NCBI GenBank assembly: GCA_045540635.1
Contig: JAZQHO010000025.1
Span: 1-34,425, forward strand
Origin: Limiplasma sp045540635
GTDB lineage: Bacteria; Bacillota; Clostridia; Christensenellales; Aristaeellaceae
Length of the DNA stretch: 34,425 bases
Direction: 5' to 3'
Numbering within the stretch: the first letter of the stretch is position 1; each line of letters opens with the position of its first letter. The translations under genes and the position numbers were made by a program. Positions 23,152 to 29,691 of the stretch are shown here, one piece after another. The notes beneath the pieces are model-generated. The model saw only the letters and a list, made by a program, of their open reading frames with translations. It did no database searches and had not been told where the DNA came from.

Positions 23152-23379
23152 ATGGAACGGAACATCACAGTTATTGCGGGGGAAATGCGGTTGGTAGCAG
23201 AGGGCGCGCGCTCGTTGTTTGAAAGCGAATTGTCATCGCTGTATGGCTTCCTGATGAAGAATGGCAAGGAAGAAGAAGCCCTCGCCCTTGATACTATTGG
23301 AACGGCATTGGCTACGCTGGAACAGCAAGCCCACGATTTACAATGTTCCTGCGTGGCAGAGTTCAAGATGGAAAAATAA
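23152..23379 (+). CDS. Small hypothetical protein
   Basis: 75 aa, acidic and predicted helical, with the core SLFESELSSLYGFLMKNGKE and a cysteine pair CSC near the end. The ATG at 23152 follows GGAAAGGAACGG. It sits in the same direction as the ArdC gene after a hairpin and is probably co-transcribed. No family recognised. Confidence 0.6.
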   Translation: MERNITVIAGEMRLVAEGARSLFESELSSLYGFLMKNGKEEEALALDTIGTALATLEQQAHDLQCSCVAEFKMEK

Positions 23380-23500
23380 ACAACTGTTTTGTGATACACT
23401 CGCCACCGCATTTGACTTTCACGTATTTCTTGGGTTTGAGGGGCGGCAGATGTGTAAAACGCAGGGGTGAGGTTTGATTTTACACATGGGAGAAAAAGCA

Positions 23501-24091
23501 ATGAGCAAGATATATGGATACGCACGCTGCTCCACCAATGAGAGCAAGCAGGATATAAACCGCCAGATAAAGGAACTGCGTGCCGCGGGAGCAGAAAAAG
23601 TGGTGTTTGAATACGAACACGGCGACGCGAAAGTGAAAGAACAACTACAAATGCTGCTGGAAATGACGGCGGCAGGAGACACGATAATCACGCTGGAAGT
23701 AAGCCGATTGAGCCGCAGCACACAGCAGTTGTGTGAACTTGTAGAGGTCATCAAGCAGAAGCATCTTCGCCTTGTTATCGTTGGCAGCATAACGGTAGAT
23801 TGCCGCAGCGGCGATATTGACCCTATGAGCCAAGCATTCATCCAAATGAGTGCGGTGTTTGCGGAACTGGAATTGTCCATCATCAGGGCAAGGGTGAGGT
23901 CTGGCATCGCAAACGCAAAAGCCAACGGGAAGAAGGTTGGTCGCCCGCATTTGACAAAGGATGATATACCTGCTTCGTTTATGAAGCACTATCCGGCGTT
24001 GGTTGAGGGGAAGATGAATGTGAGCGAGCTGGCAAGGGTGTGCGGGATAAGCAGGCCGACGGTGTATAAGTATATGAAGATGGTGAGATAG
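23501..24091 (+). CDS. Serine recombinase (resolvase/invertase family)
   Basis: 196 aa, normal for small resolvases. The catalytic Ser11 is in YGYARCSTNE, with Arg8 and the VSRLSR arginines (69, 72). The long E helix covers about 104-137, and the C-terminal HTH_7 domain (about 145-194) has GKKVGRPHLTKDD and CGISRPTVYKYM. It may resolve multimers of an excised circular form of island A or invert a segment; no obvious crossover palindrome was identified. The ATG at 23501 follows GGGAGA. It ends with TAG, immediately before a hairpin, so amber acts as a stop here. Its HTH is closely related to the solitary HTH protein at 20501. Confidence 0.9.
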   Translation: MSKIYGYARCSTNESKQDINRQIKELRAAGAEKVVFEYEHGDAKVKEQLQMLLEMTAAGDTIITLEVSRLSRSTQQLCELVEVIKQKHLRLVIVGSITVDCRSGDIDPMSQAFIQMSAVFAELELSIIRARVRSGIANAKANGKKVGRPHLTKDDIPASFMKHYPALVEGKMNVSELARVCGISRPTVYKYMKMVR

Positions 24092-24096
24092 AAACA

Positions 24097-24124
24097 CCCC
24101 CTGCCTTCGTTAGAACGCAGGGGG
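24097..24124. terminator. Hairpin between convergent genes
   Basis: CCCCCTGC (24097-24104) pairs with GCAGGGGG (24117-24124). No T-run on either side, so termination would be weak. Confidence 0.45.
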
Positions 24125-24153
24125 CATGAATTGGAAACATACAATCATTAAGG

Positions 24154-24918
24154 TTAAATATCACTAAATACGGTTATCGCATGCTCAACCGCTTCTTCCA
24201 CCTCAGATTGAATCTTTTCATTGAATTCGGACTCGGAAATAAATGTATATTCTAATGTGTGTTCAAATATGCCACCACCAGCCCATTCTTCTTCTGTATA
24301 TACATTATCAATTTTTACATATCCATTTTCAACTTGAATGAACCATTCCTCACTGCGTATATCATCGTAATCAAGAGATGTTCCAAAAACTGACGAAAAA
24401 GCTATACTGCTGAGTAGACTGTCCATTGTTTCGCCGTAAAAACCGTATATATTTTCATTTTCAGCAGGCGAACCATACTTTGCTGTCAGAGCAGCGGTAA
24501 TCTCATCAAATTGACTCACAAAAACACTGTGGTACGTTTGTTTCAACATTCCGCTACCCGCACTTGGCATATATGACTCGCCAAGTTCATAGACAATTAC
24601 CTTAAGTTCACCGTTCAAAAATTTGAACTCTGCTGTGGATTCTTCAATTCCAGAAATCGTTCCGGTATAGATGAGAGAAGAATATTCTTCCTCTTCTGTT
24701 GGGTTCTGCTGGCTCTTAAAGCTCAATTGAGTTTCTTTTTCGCGAACAACGTCTATCGTGTCGCCAAAATGAATGCCGTTACGCAATACGAATTCTTGAG
24801 CTCCCGAAGCAGAAGCTGTCGCTATTGATTCTGATGGTGAATTTGAAACATTGTATATACCAAATGCTATAACAAGAACAATTAACAATGAGATGACCAT
24901 TGCGGGTATTTTTTTCAC
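24154..24918 (-). CDS. Membrane-anchored or secreted protein of unknown function
   Basis: 254 aa with one N-terminal hydrophobic segment (MVISLLIVLVIAFGIY), followed by a Ser/Ala-rich stretch and a long extracytoplasmic domain. The region VLRNGIHFGDTIDVVREKE recalls the GITFGMTKDEV-type repeats of secreted lipoprotein-like proteins in clostridia. The GTG start at 24918 lies nine bases after AGGAGG. The gene is divergent from an XRE regulator and its promoter overlaps one of three matching operators, so it is probably that regulator's main target. It is cargo of island A and may change the cell surface; the role is unknown. Confidence 0.72.
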   Translation of the reverse strand: MKKIPAMVISLLIVLVIAFGIYNVSNSPSESIATASASGAQEFVLRNGIHFGDTIDVVREKETQLSFKSQQNPTEEEEYSSLIYTGTISGIEESTAEFKFLNGELKVIVYELGESYMPSAGSGMLKQTYHSVFVSQFDEITAALTAKYGSPAENENIYGFYGETMDSLLSSIAFSSVFGTSLDYDDIRSEEWFIQVENGYVKIDNVYTEEEWAGGGIFEHTLEYTFISESEFNEKIQSEVEEAVEHAITVFSDI

Positions 24919-24937
24919 GGTATTCTTCCTCCTGTTT

Positions 24938-25013
24938 TACGCATCTGCGTATTTCTTTCCACAATTATAAAACTTTTTCCAAAATTACGCAAGTGCGAAT
25001 ACGCGTCTGCGTA
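24938..25013. promoter_or_regulatory. Three palindromic operators, TACGCA-NN-TGCGTA
   Basis: A perfect copy at 24938-24951, and two copies with one mismatch each at 24986-24999 and 25000-25013. The last two abut. They lie between the secreted protein gene and the XRE gene, the expected place for an autoregulated HTH repressor. Confidence 0.75.
24964..24992 (-). promoter_or_regulatory. Promoter of the secreted protein gene
   Basis: On the minus strand TTGCGT (24992-24987), a 17-bp spacer and TATAAT (24969-24964). The -35 box lies inside the second operator. Confidence 0.7.
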
Positions 25014-25045
25014 TTTTTTCTTATGCTTTTCCTGAGGTGAGAACT

Positions 25046-25288
25046 ATGAGCGTAAAACAAGCCGTAGCCGAACGCTTTCAGGAAATATGTGCCGAACGCA
25101 ACATCAAACCCAACGAACTCGCCAACCGTGCGGGCGTGACACCTTCCAGCGTGTATAGTATGCTTGACCCTCGCCGCAAGGAAGTGTCGGTGAATTTGGT
25201 GAAGAAACTGTGCGACGGTCTGGATATGACCTTGGGTGAGTTTTTCAGCACGCAGAAGTTTGATGAGTTGGAGCAGGAGATACAATAG
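25046..25288 (+). CDS. XRE-family HTH regulator
   Basis: 80 aa, a single helix-turn-helix domain (KPNELANRAGVTPSSVYSM, about 21-39) followed by the typical CDGLDMTLGEFF. The ATG at 25046 follows TGAGGTGA; a GTG at 25037 is less likely. Three TACGCA-NN-TGCGTA palindromes lie directly upstream, so it probably represses itself and the divergent secreted-protein gene. It ends with TAG. Confidence 0.87.
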   Translation: MSVKQAVAERFQEICAERNIKPNELANRAGVTPSSVYSMLDPRRKEVSVNLVKKLCDGLDMTLGEFFSTQKFDELEQEIQ

Positions 25289-25346
25289 GCGCGCACGTGG
25301 ATGGAAGAAATAGTATATACATCCAAAATATGTATGCTATATAATT

Positions 25347-25375
25347 TTGACAATACACAAAATTTGGTGTAAAAT
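25347..25375 (+). promoter_or_regulatory. Promoter of the helicase gene
   Basis: TTGACA (25347-25352), a 17-bp spacer and TAAAAT (25370-25375), about 80 bp before the first start codon at 25458. Confidence 0.85.
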
Positions 25376-25457
25376 AATGACAGTGAATGAGAGAGAAGAA
25401 TCTTCATTACCTTGAAATTCACAATTAAATATAGACTATACAGGAGGAACATTGCCT

Positions 25458-25517
25458 ATGAAAAATGGCAAATACTTGTCCGACGTGTTAGACACGTCCA
25501 TTTTGAAGCATCGTTAG
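25458..25517 (+). CDS. 19-codon leader ending in TAG, in frame with the helicase
   Basis: An ATG at 25458 with an excellent ribosome site (AGGAGG, 25442-25447) encodes 19 residues including KYLSDVLDTSIL, then TAG at 25515-25517. The next base starts the helicase ATG in the same frame. Helicases of this kind often have a similar LSDxxDxSIL stretch just before the P-loop, so this is more likely the true N-terminus, cut by an amber codon, than a regulatory peptide. Readthrough or immediate re-initiation would be needed to make the helicase. Confidence 0.6.
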   Translation: MKNGKYLSDVLDTSILKHR

Positions 25518-26636
25518 ATGAACATTATCGTCGCCCCCTGCGGTAGCGGCAAAACAACCGCCGCCATTAACAAACTTGCGCCTCTGGCATCCAGCCCGCG
25601 CAAAGCCTTGTTTTTGATTGATACGCATAATGGCAATGTGCGTCTTGCCAATGAAGAAGCACTCACAATGCCCTACCAGTTCTATGAATACAGTTTGAAG
25701 AACGCGGCATTTCCTTTCACAGACGGCGACCCAACTAAAATTGTGGCTACGACTTACGCCCAGTTTGGGGTATGGATGCGGCACAATCCGCAACTGGTAT
25801 CGTATTTTGATATCATAGTCTGCGATGAAGCACACAATATCCCTGTGTTTCCCACTTTTAGTCCGCAGCCGAACTTCGCCAGCATCGCGCGCGACCATCT
25901 ATGCTACATTGCGGAGCATACGAACACTCTGGTTGTAGGCATTACCGCTACGCCAGAACCGCTTGCCAAACTATCCTGCGCGCAGTATATGGTTCCAATA
26001 GACACAGACCAGTTGCGCCAATACGAAAACCGTGAAACACGCTCCTATGCTTCGTTGCCGCAAGCGTTGGAGCAAATCCCCAGCGGCAAAATCGGCATGC
26101 TGTATGTTCCCCACATTACCCAAATGAAGGACTGCGCCGCCGTTGCTGCCGCCGCCGGGCATAAACCCATTTGCGTATGGAGCCTTGCCAATGCGGAGCA
26201 CCCTATGACCGAAGAACAGTTAGAGGCGCGCGAGTATATTCTCCAAAATGAAATGCTGCCGCCGCAGTATGATTTGTTTATTTTCAACGGCAGTTGCGAA
26301 ACCAGCATCAACATACGCGGCCACGTTGATTACTTCATCGCCCACACCGCCAACCCTACCAATCTTACGCAGGCGCGCGGACGCTATCGCGGCGATTTGG
26401 ATTTGTTGTATGTATATGACAAAGAGAATGCGGAAATCGTTGTGCCTGCCGAATACCTTGATATCCAGTTGTTCGCAGACGCTAAACGGCAGTTGCGCGC
26501 CTGCCTCGGCTTGAAAGACAACAAAGGGCATCCCATACCCTATGATAAGTTGGTGTTGCGGTTGGAGGAATGTGGGTATAGCGTTGAATATGGCAGAAAA
26601 GACAACTGCCACTATATTATCATACGCAAAGAGTAA
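25518..26636 (+). CDS. DEAD/DEAH-box helicase-like ATPase
   Basis: 372 aa SF2-type helicase core. Walker A APCGSGKTT is at residues 6-14, the Walker B box is IIVCDEAHN, motif III-like VGITATP follows, and a motif VI-like QARGRYRGD lies near residue 290. The ATG at 25518 has no ribosome binding site of its own and follows a TAG directly; the upstream in-frame leader carries the Shine-Dalgarno sequence. It is short for a helicase and has only a small C-terminal extension. In an integrative element it could unwind DNA for replication or recombination, and some defence systems use similar enzymes; no partner gene is adjacent. It ends with TAA and a GC-rich terminator follows. Confidence 0.8.
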   Translation: MNIIVAPCGSGKTTAAINKLAPLASSPRKALFLIDTHNGNVRLANEEALTMPYQFYEYSLKNAAFPFTDGDPTKIVATTYAQFGVWMRHNPQLVSYFDIIVCDEAHNIPVFPTFSPQPNFASIARDHLCYIAEHTNTLVVGITATPEPLAKLSCAQYMVPIDTDQLRQYENRETRSYASLPQALEQIPSGKIGMLYVPHITQMKDCAAVAAAAGHKPICVWSLANAEHPMTEEQLEAREYILQNEMLPPQYDLFIFNGSCETSINIRGHVDYFIAHTANPTNLTQARGRYRGDLDLLYVYDKENAEIVVPAEYLDIQLFADAKRQLRACLGLKDNKGHPIPYDKLVLRLEECGYSVEYGRKDNCHYIIIRKE

Positions 26637-26648
26637 GCCAGCAACCCG

Positions 26649-26676
26649 AACCCCTGCGCCGTCAGGCGCGGGGGTT
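26649..26676 (+). terminator. Hairpin A, helicase terminator
   Basis: AACCCC/GGGGTT outside, a T-G wobble, GCGCC/GGCGC inside, loop GTCA. It is followed by CATCCTTTTCTTT. Confidence 0.7.
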
Positions 26677-26704
26677 CATCCTTTTCTTTCGGTGTAAAAA
26701 GGGC

Positions 26705-26733
26705 GAAGCCCGCGTGCTTCGCACGCAGGCTTC
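26705..26733 (+). other. Hairpin B
   Basis: GAAGCC/GGCTTC outside, a C-A mismatch, GCGTGC/GCACGC inside, loop TTC. No T-run. Confidence 0.6.
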
Positions 26734-26864
26734 GGGAACGATGGAACCTCAATTTTTGTCATACGCAAATAACGATGAACTGCCAAAATGTGGGGATGCC
26801 CTTATAGAGACCCCTAATTTTGACAGATGAACCCTTTGAAACACACGCACAAAAATGAGGAAAG

Positions 26865-26895
26865 GGAACCCCGCGCGCTACGCGCGCAGGGTTCC
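26865..26895 (+). other. Hairpin C
   Basis: GGAACCC/GGGTTCC outside, a C-A mismatch, GCGCGC/GCGCGC inside, loop TAC. It has the same plan as hairpin B and no T-run. Confidence 0.6.
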
Positions 26896-26924
26896 AAAAC
26901 CGTAAAACTACATATGACTTTTTC

Positions 26925-26965
26925 GGTGTCCTGCGCCGCGTAAGCGGTGCGGGACACCCTTTTTG
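26925..26965 (+). terminator. Hairpin D with T-run
   Basis: GGTGTCC/GGACACC outside, a T-G wobble, a GC-rich inner stem, loop GTAA, then CTTTTT. A strong plus-strand terminator that could end an RNA covering hairpins B-D. Confidence 0.75.
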
Positions 26966-27034
26966 TTTGCCAGCGTCTTATAATATAAGTTCTTCCTCTG
27001 CTTCTTGTCCGTCTTTTCAGTTAGGAGGTGGGGA

Positions 27035-27139
27035 GTTGTTGGCAAAAGTCAGGTTGTCGTTTCTCAAAAGCCAAAAGTTGTTGGATGATACCCCTTTGTT
27101 GTAGGTGAAAGTGCCAAAGTCGTAGGCAGAAGTCCTTTT
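27035..27139 (+). repeat. 21-bp direct repeat array 2 (iteron-like)
   Basis: Three exact 21-bp steps (27077-27097, 27098-27118, 27119-27139) preceded by two irregular units (27035-27052, 27053-27076). The unit at 27077 (GTTGTTGGATGATACCCCTT) matches the unit at 20412-20392 of array 1 at 17 of 21 positions. Array 2 is therefore a diverged, inverted copy of array 1. Confidence 0.75.
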
Positions 27140-27152
27140 CGGGTATAAGAAA

Positions 27153-27178
27153 AGGCGAAAGAGCAATGTCTTTCGCCT
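27153..27178 (-). terminator. Terminator of the paralog operon
   Basis: AGGCGAAAGA (27153-27162) pairs with TCTTTCGCCT (27169-27178). On the minus strand it is followed by TTTCTTA. Confidence 0.75.
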
Positions 27179-27187
27179 AATGGGTTG

Positions 27188-27724
27188 TTAGGCAGCATCT
27201 TCTTCATCCTGTGCGTATGCGTTTTGGAGGGTGTTGGAGGAAGAAATGTCGTGTGTTTTTTCAGTTCCCTCCGCCATTTTTGACACTGTATTTTCAGCGG
27301 TAGAGCCATCGTTTTCCGTATGGTTTGCGGCGGCACCTGCCACCGCCTTTACGATCACAAAACCTTCCGCGTCAAACTCCGGGTTCTCGGTGTAGTAGGG
27401 ATAATGAGCGAGGAACCAATCCTTCACATACTGATAGGGCTTGTCTTGGCTATGGGACAGTTCCTTTACGCTTTCAAACTGTTTCAGCATCGCGGCACCA
27501 TCACGGGTATGGATGATGTAATTCTCCATCTGCGCGAAACGCACTCCCTTGGTGTGCTTATGGGGCTTATAGCGTTCAATGATAAGAGTGTCGCCATACT
27601 TTGCCATCAACTCGCTCAATACCTTCTGTTCTGCGGAACCGATGTTGGAAGCGTTCTTCTCAAAAGCCTTGGAGAGGGTCAGGGTGCCGGTGAAAACATC
27701 AAAACGATACTTTGCGATAGCCAT
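27188..27724 (-). CDS. Mobile-element protein of unknown function (paralog 2)
   Basis: 178 aa. The N-terminal 120 residues are related to the product of the upstream gene: both have a TLTLSKAF or IVLTKDFA start, a SAE motif, a central Tyr-rich part and a YxxVKxWFLxxY segment. The C-terminal 45 residues are acidic, Asn/Ser-rich and probably disordered. The ATG at 27724 follows GTGAGG; an upstream ATG at 27745 is less likely. It lies 25 bp after its paralog in the same operon. Similar small proteins occur in clostridial integrative elements, but no function is known to me. Confidence 0.72.
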   Translation of the reverse strand: MAIAKYRFDVFTGTLTLSKAFEKNASNIGSAEQKVLSELMAKYGDTLIIERYKPHKHTKGVRFAQMENYIIHTRDGAAMLKQFESVKELSHSQDKPYQYVKDWFLAHYPYYTENPEFDAEGFVIVKAVAGAAANHTENDGSTAENTVSKMAEGTEKTHDISSSNTLQNAYAQDEEDAA

Positions 27725-27749
27725 AAATAAAATCCTCACTTTCAAAATC

Positions 27750-28139
27750 TTAATTGGCGGTCAGGTTGGTTTTGAGGGCAACATACTGCTTGCCATACTT
27801 GCCGAGAAACCACTTCTTTACAATGCCGTAGGAACCTTCGCAGCACTTAGCTTCGCGTTTCTTGCTTTCCAATTCTTCCAGCGCGGCTTCTGCCTTTTCT
27901 TCTTCCCACTCGGTGATAAGCGTAGCCATCACCTTGTAAGACAGTTTGCCGTAGTTCTCGCGTCCCTTCTTCTGGTCAATGGTGTATTTCACCACTGCGA
28001 AGGTCGGATAGGCAGCACGAAGTTGCATAAAGGTTGTATATTCTGCGCTTGTGATATCAGAAACCTTGCGGGCGAAATCCTTGGTGAGAACAATCTGCTT
28101 TTCGGGAGCCTTCACTTCATAACCCTTGTGGTAATTCAT
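27750..28139 (-). CDS. Mobile-element protein of unknown function (paralog 1)
   Basis: 129 aa, compact and mixed in charge. It has KAPEKQIVLTKDFARK at the start, a glutamate-rich helix (WEEEKAEAALEELESKKREA) and a YGIVKKWFLGKYGK segment near the end that matches the downstream paralog. The ATG at 28139 follows GGAGGAAATAG. A small hairpin GCGGC-AGA-GCCGC lies directly before that ribosome site. It is the first gene of a two-gene operon on the minus strand, flanked by repeat arrays 2 and 3. Function unknown. Confidence 0.74.
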   Translation of the reverse strand: MNYHKGYEVKAPEKQIVLTKDFARKVSDITSAEYTTFMQLRAAYPTFAVVKYTIDQKKGRENYGKLSYKVMATLITEWEEEKAEAALEELESKKREAKCCEGSYGIVKKWFLGKYGKQYVALKTNLTAN

Positions 28140-28507
28140 TTCTATTTCCTCCTGCGGCTCTGCCGCTCTTGTTTTTTATTCTGTGTGTCGCGACCACGGT
28201 TAGAGTATAGTATGAATAAAAGATAAAAGCAAATCGCATAATCATACAGAAAATGAATAAAAAACGAGTAAACCCTTATGCCGCTTATGTTTAGAGCACC
28301 TTCATAATTACAAAATTATATGCCTGAACAGCAATGAAAATTCATTCAATTTAGCACTTTTTACGAATAAATATTCATTTCATGTTATATATGGTTGATA
28401 TACAAATGTATATAGGAAGTTCAATTCATAACAATTCAAGAAAATTTGCTAATTTCTTTTACGTTTTTGACGTTTTTAACATCTAAAACGCTTCCAGCAA
28501 AAAAGAG

Positions 28508-28540
28508 AACGCACAGGTCAATCTTTCAAACCTGTGCGTT
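28508..28540. terminator. Hairpin before repeat array 3
   Basis: AACGCACAGG (28508-28517) pairs perfectly with CCTGTGCGTT (28531-28540). On the minus strand it is followed by CTCTTTTTT, so it can stop leftward transcripts entering from the att junction. Confidence 0.65.
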
Positions 28541-28551
28541 AACGTTGCGTT

Positions 28552-28593
28552 GTTGTAGGGAGAAGTCCCTTTGTTGTGCGTGAAAGTCCAAAA
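28552..28593 (+). repeat. 21-bp direct repeat array 3 (iteron-like)
   Basis: Two contiguous 21-bp units, beginning GTTGTAGGGAGAAGTCCC (28552) and GTTGTGCGTGAAAGTCC (28573), with a degenerate third start GTCATA at 28594. Same family as arrays 1 and 2. Confidence 0.72.
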
Positions 28594-28751
28594 GTCATAT
28601 TCCAATCCTCCCTTTGGTCTGCTGAAAGTCCTATTTCCATTGGCGAAAACGGCAATAGCACAGAGGAAAGCTATGCTATTCACCCCTCTTGAACCTCACA
28701 AGGATATCAAAGAAATGCTATAAAAATGTATAATATGGTCGCCATCGCGGC

Positions 28752-28799
28752 GGTTCGGGACCAAAAGGTCGCAGGTTCAAATCCTGTCACCTCGACCAG
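28752..28799 (+). repeat. Middle attachment site: right end of island A, left end of island B
   Basis: An exact 48-bp copy of the 3' part of tRNA-Pro (18848-18895). The upstream half of the tRNA is absent, so this is not a functional tRNA gene. Confidence 0.95.
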
Positions 28800-28801
28800 C
28801 A

Positions 28802-28836
28802 AAACGACCGATTTCGTGTGAGATCTGGTCGTTTTT
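28802..28836 (+). terminator. Terminator after the middle att site
   Basis: AAACGACC (28802-28809) pairs with GGTCGTTT (28827-28834), followed by more T. It would have ended tRNA-Pro transcription when island B lay next to the tRNA. Confidence 0.85.
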
Positions 28837-28882
28837 ATTATGTTTTATACAAGTGAGAACCTGCTGCCCGGGGCGACCCTGA

Positions 28883-29250
28883 TCCGTTTGGTTCAGAATC
28901 GCCGCCGCTACCTACCTGTATCAGGCAGATTGCGACGGCGAATGGGGCGAGAACGTATTCGATTTTGAGAACAGAACCGCACGGATCATCCGGCTTGCTG
29001 ACGGGGATACCATCTGCACCAACGTGTTTGCTGGGAAAGCCATTGCGTATCTTCTGGGCTGTGATAACGACAAGCTGCCGAAGGAAACCCTGCTCGCCAG
29101 TGATCCGCTGCGGCGGGGTGAGTATCCCTTTTGTGGGGCGTTGAGGCAGGAAGCCTTCCGCATGGCTGCAGGCATTCCTGCCCCAACTCTTCCCGGTCAG
29201 GCGGCTTTTGAAAAGCCCGGTGTTTTCGTGGCACTTGTCCACAAAACCCG
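28883..29250 (+). pseudogene. 5'-truncated gene fragment
   Basis: The frame opens after a TGA at 28880 with no start codon, yet reads as ordinary protein: YLYQADCDGEWGENVFDF, RTARIIRLADGDT, CTNVFAGKAIAYLLG and KLPKETLLASDPLRRGEYPF. The coding character fades after about 29240, although the frame stays open to 29479. It is GC-rich, unlike the neighbouring SIR2 gene. It looks like the remains of a larger mobile-element protein; the family was not recognised. Confidence 0.55.
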
Positions 29251-29479
29251 CCTGCCCTCATGCCGCAGGCAAGGCCCTGGCCGGCCCAGCACCTTTCCAG
29301 CGTCAGCGCCCACAAAAGGTATAACACACTACACTTTGCATGCAAAGTTGTGTGCCACGAAACCGCCGGTTTCTTTGGATTCTTCCTGCTTTACAGGGGC
29401 GGAGCCCCTGGGGAGAATATCAGAAAAGTCAACATTGCTATCTGTGTCATCGCCTTATCAAGCAAAATTTGCATATTGA

Positions 29480-29691
29480 CGTAGTTATTGGTATGATGTA
29501 ACAAGTATTTCATCAGTATAACGATAAATCATTGAACCAGAAAGGGAGGATAGAGTAGTATCGAAATTTGTTATTTCGTGTGTCTACTCTATGGGGATTA
29601 TATTACTTGCCGGATGCTCGTTTTGAATTGGTTGGTTATTCCCCTTTGGGGCTGCTCAGCTGAATGCCGCTGTCCAGCACACAGAGAAAAA
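29480..29691. other. Short gap before the SIR2 gene end
   Basis: A ribosome-site-like GGGAGGA at 29544 is followed by a frame coding a lipoprotein-signal-like peptide (GIILLAGCSF) that stops at once. There is no proper start codon. Probably a gene remnant. Confidence 0.35.

Larger units (their letters stand above)
26637..27034. other. Hairpin-rich non-coding stretch after the helicase
   Basis: No convincing gene; a 29-codon ORF at 26740-26829 lacks a good ribosome site. Four strong hairpins (A-D, listed separately) share one plan: an outer stem of 6-7 bp, one mismatch or wobble, an inner GC stem and a tiny loop. Confidence 0.5.
28140..28751. other. AT-rich non-coding right end of island A
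   Basis: No gene. It contains the leader of the paralog operon, a perfect hairpin (28508-28540) and repeat array 3 (28552-28593), then runs into the second att copy. Confidence 0.55.

Noticed and set aside
21056..26636. General genetic-code change (TAG as sense) in island A
   Set aside because: The resolvase (24091) and XRE regulator (25288) end naturally at TAG and the chromosome's response regulator does too, so amber is a working stop; only local readthrough or decay remains open.
20321..27139. 21-bp repeats as a CRISPR array
   Set aside because: The units are contiguous without spacers, are degenerate, and no cas genes are present.
18848..28799. Island A as a complete conjugative element or prophage
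   Set aside because: No relaxase, coupling protein, type IV secretion, capsid, terminase or tail genes were found; it is at most a mobilisable or satellite-type island.
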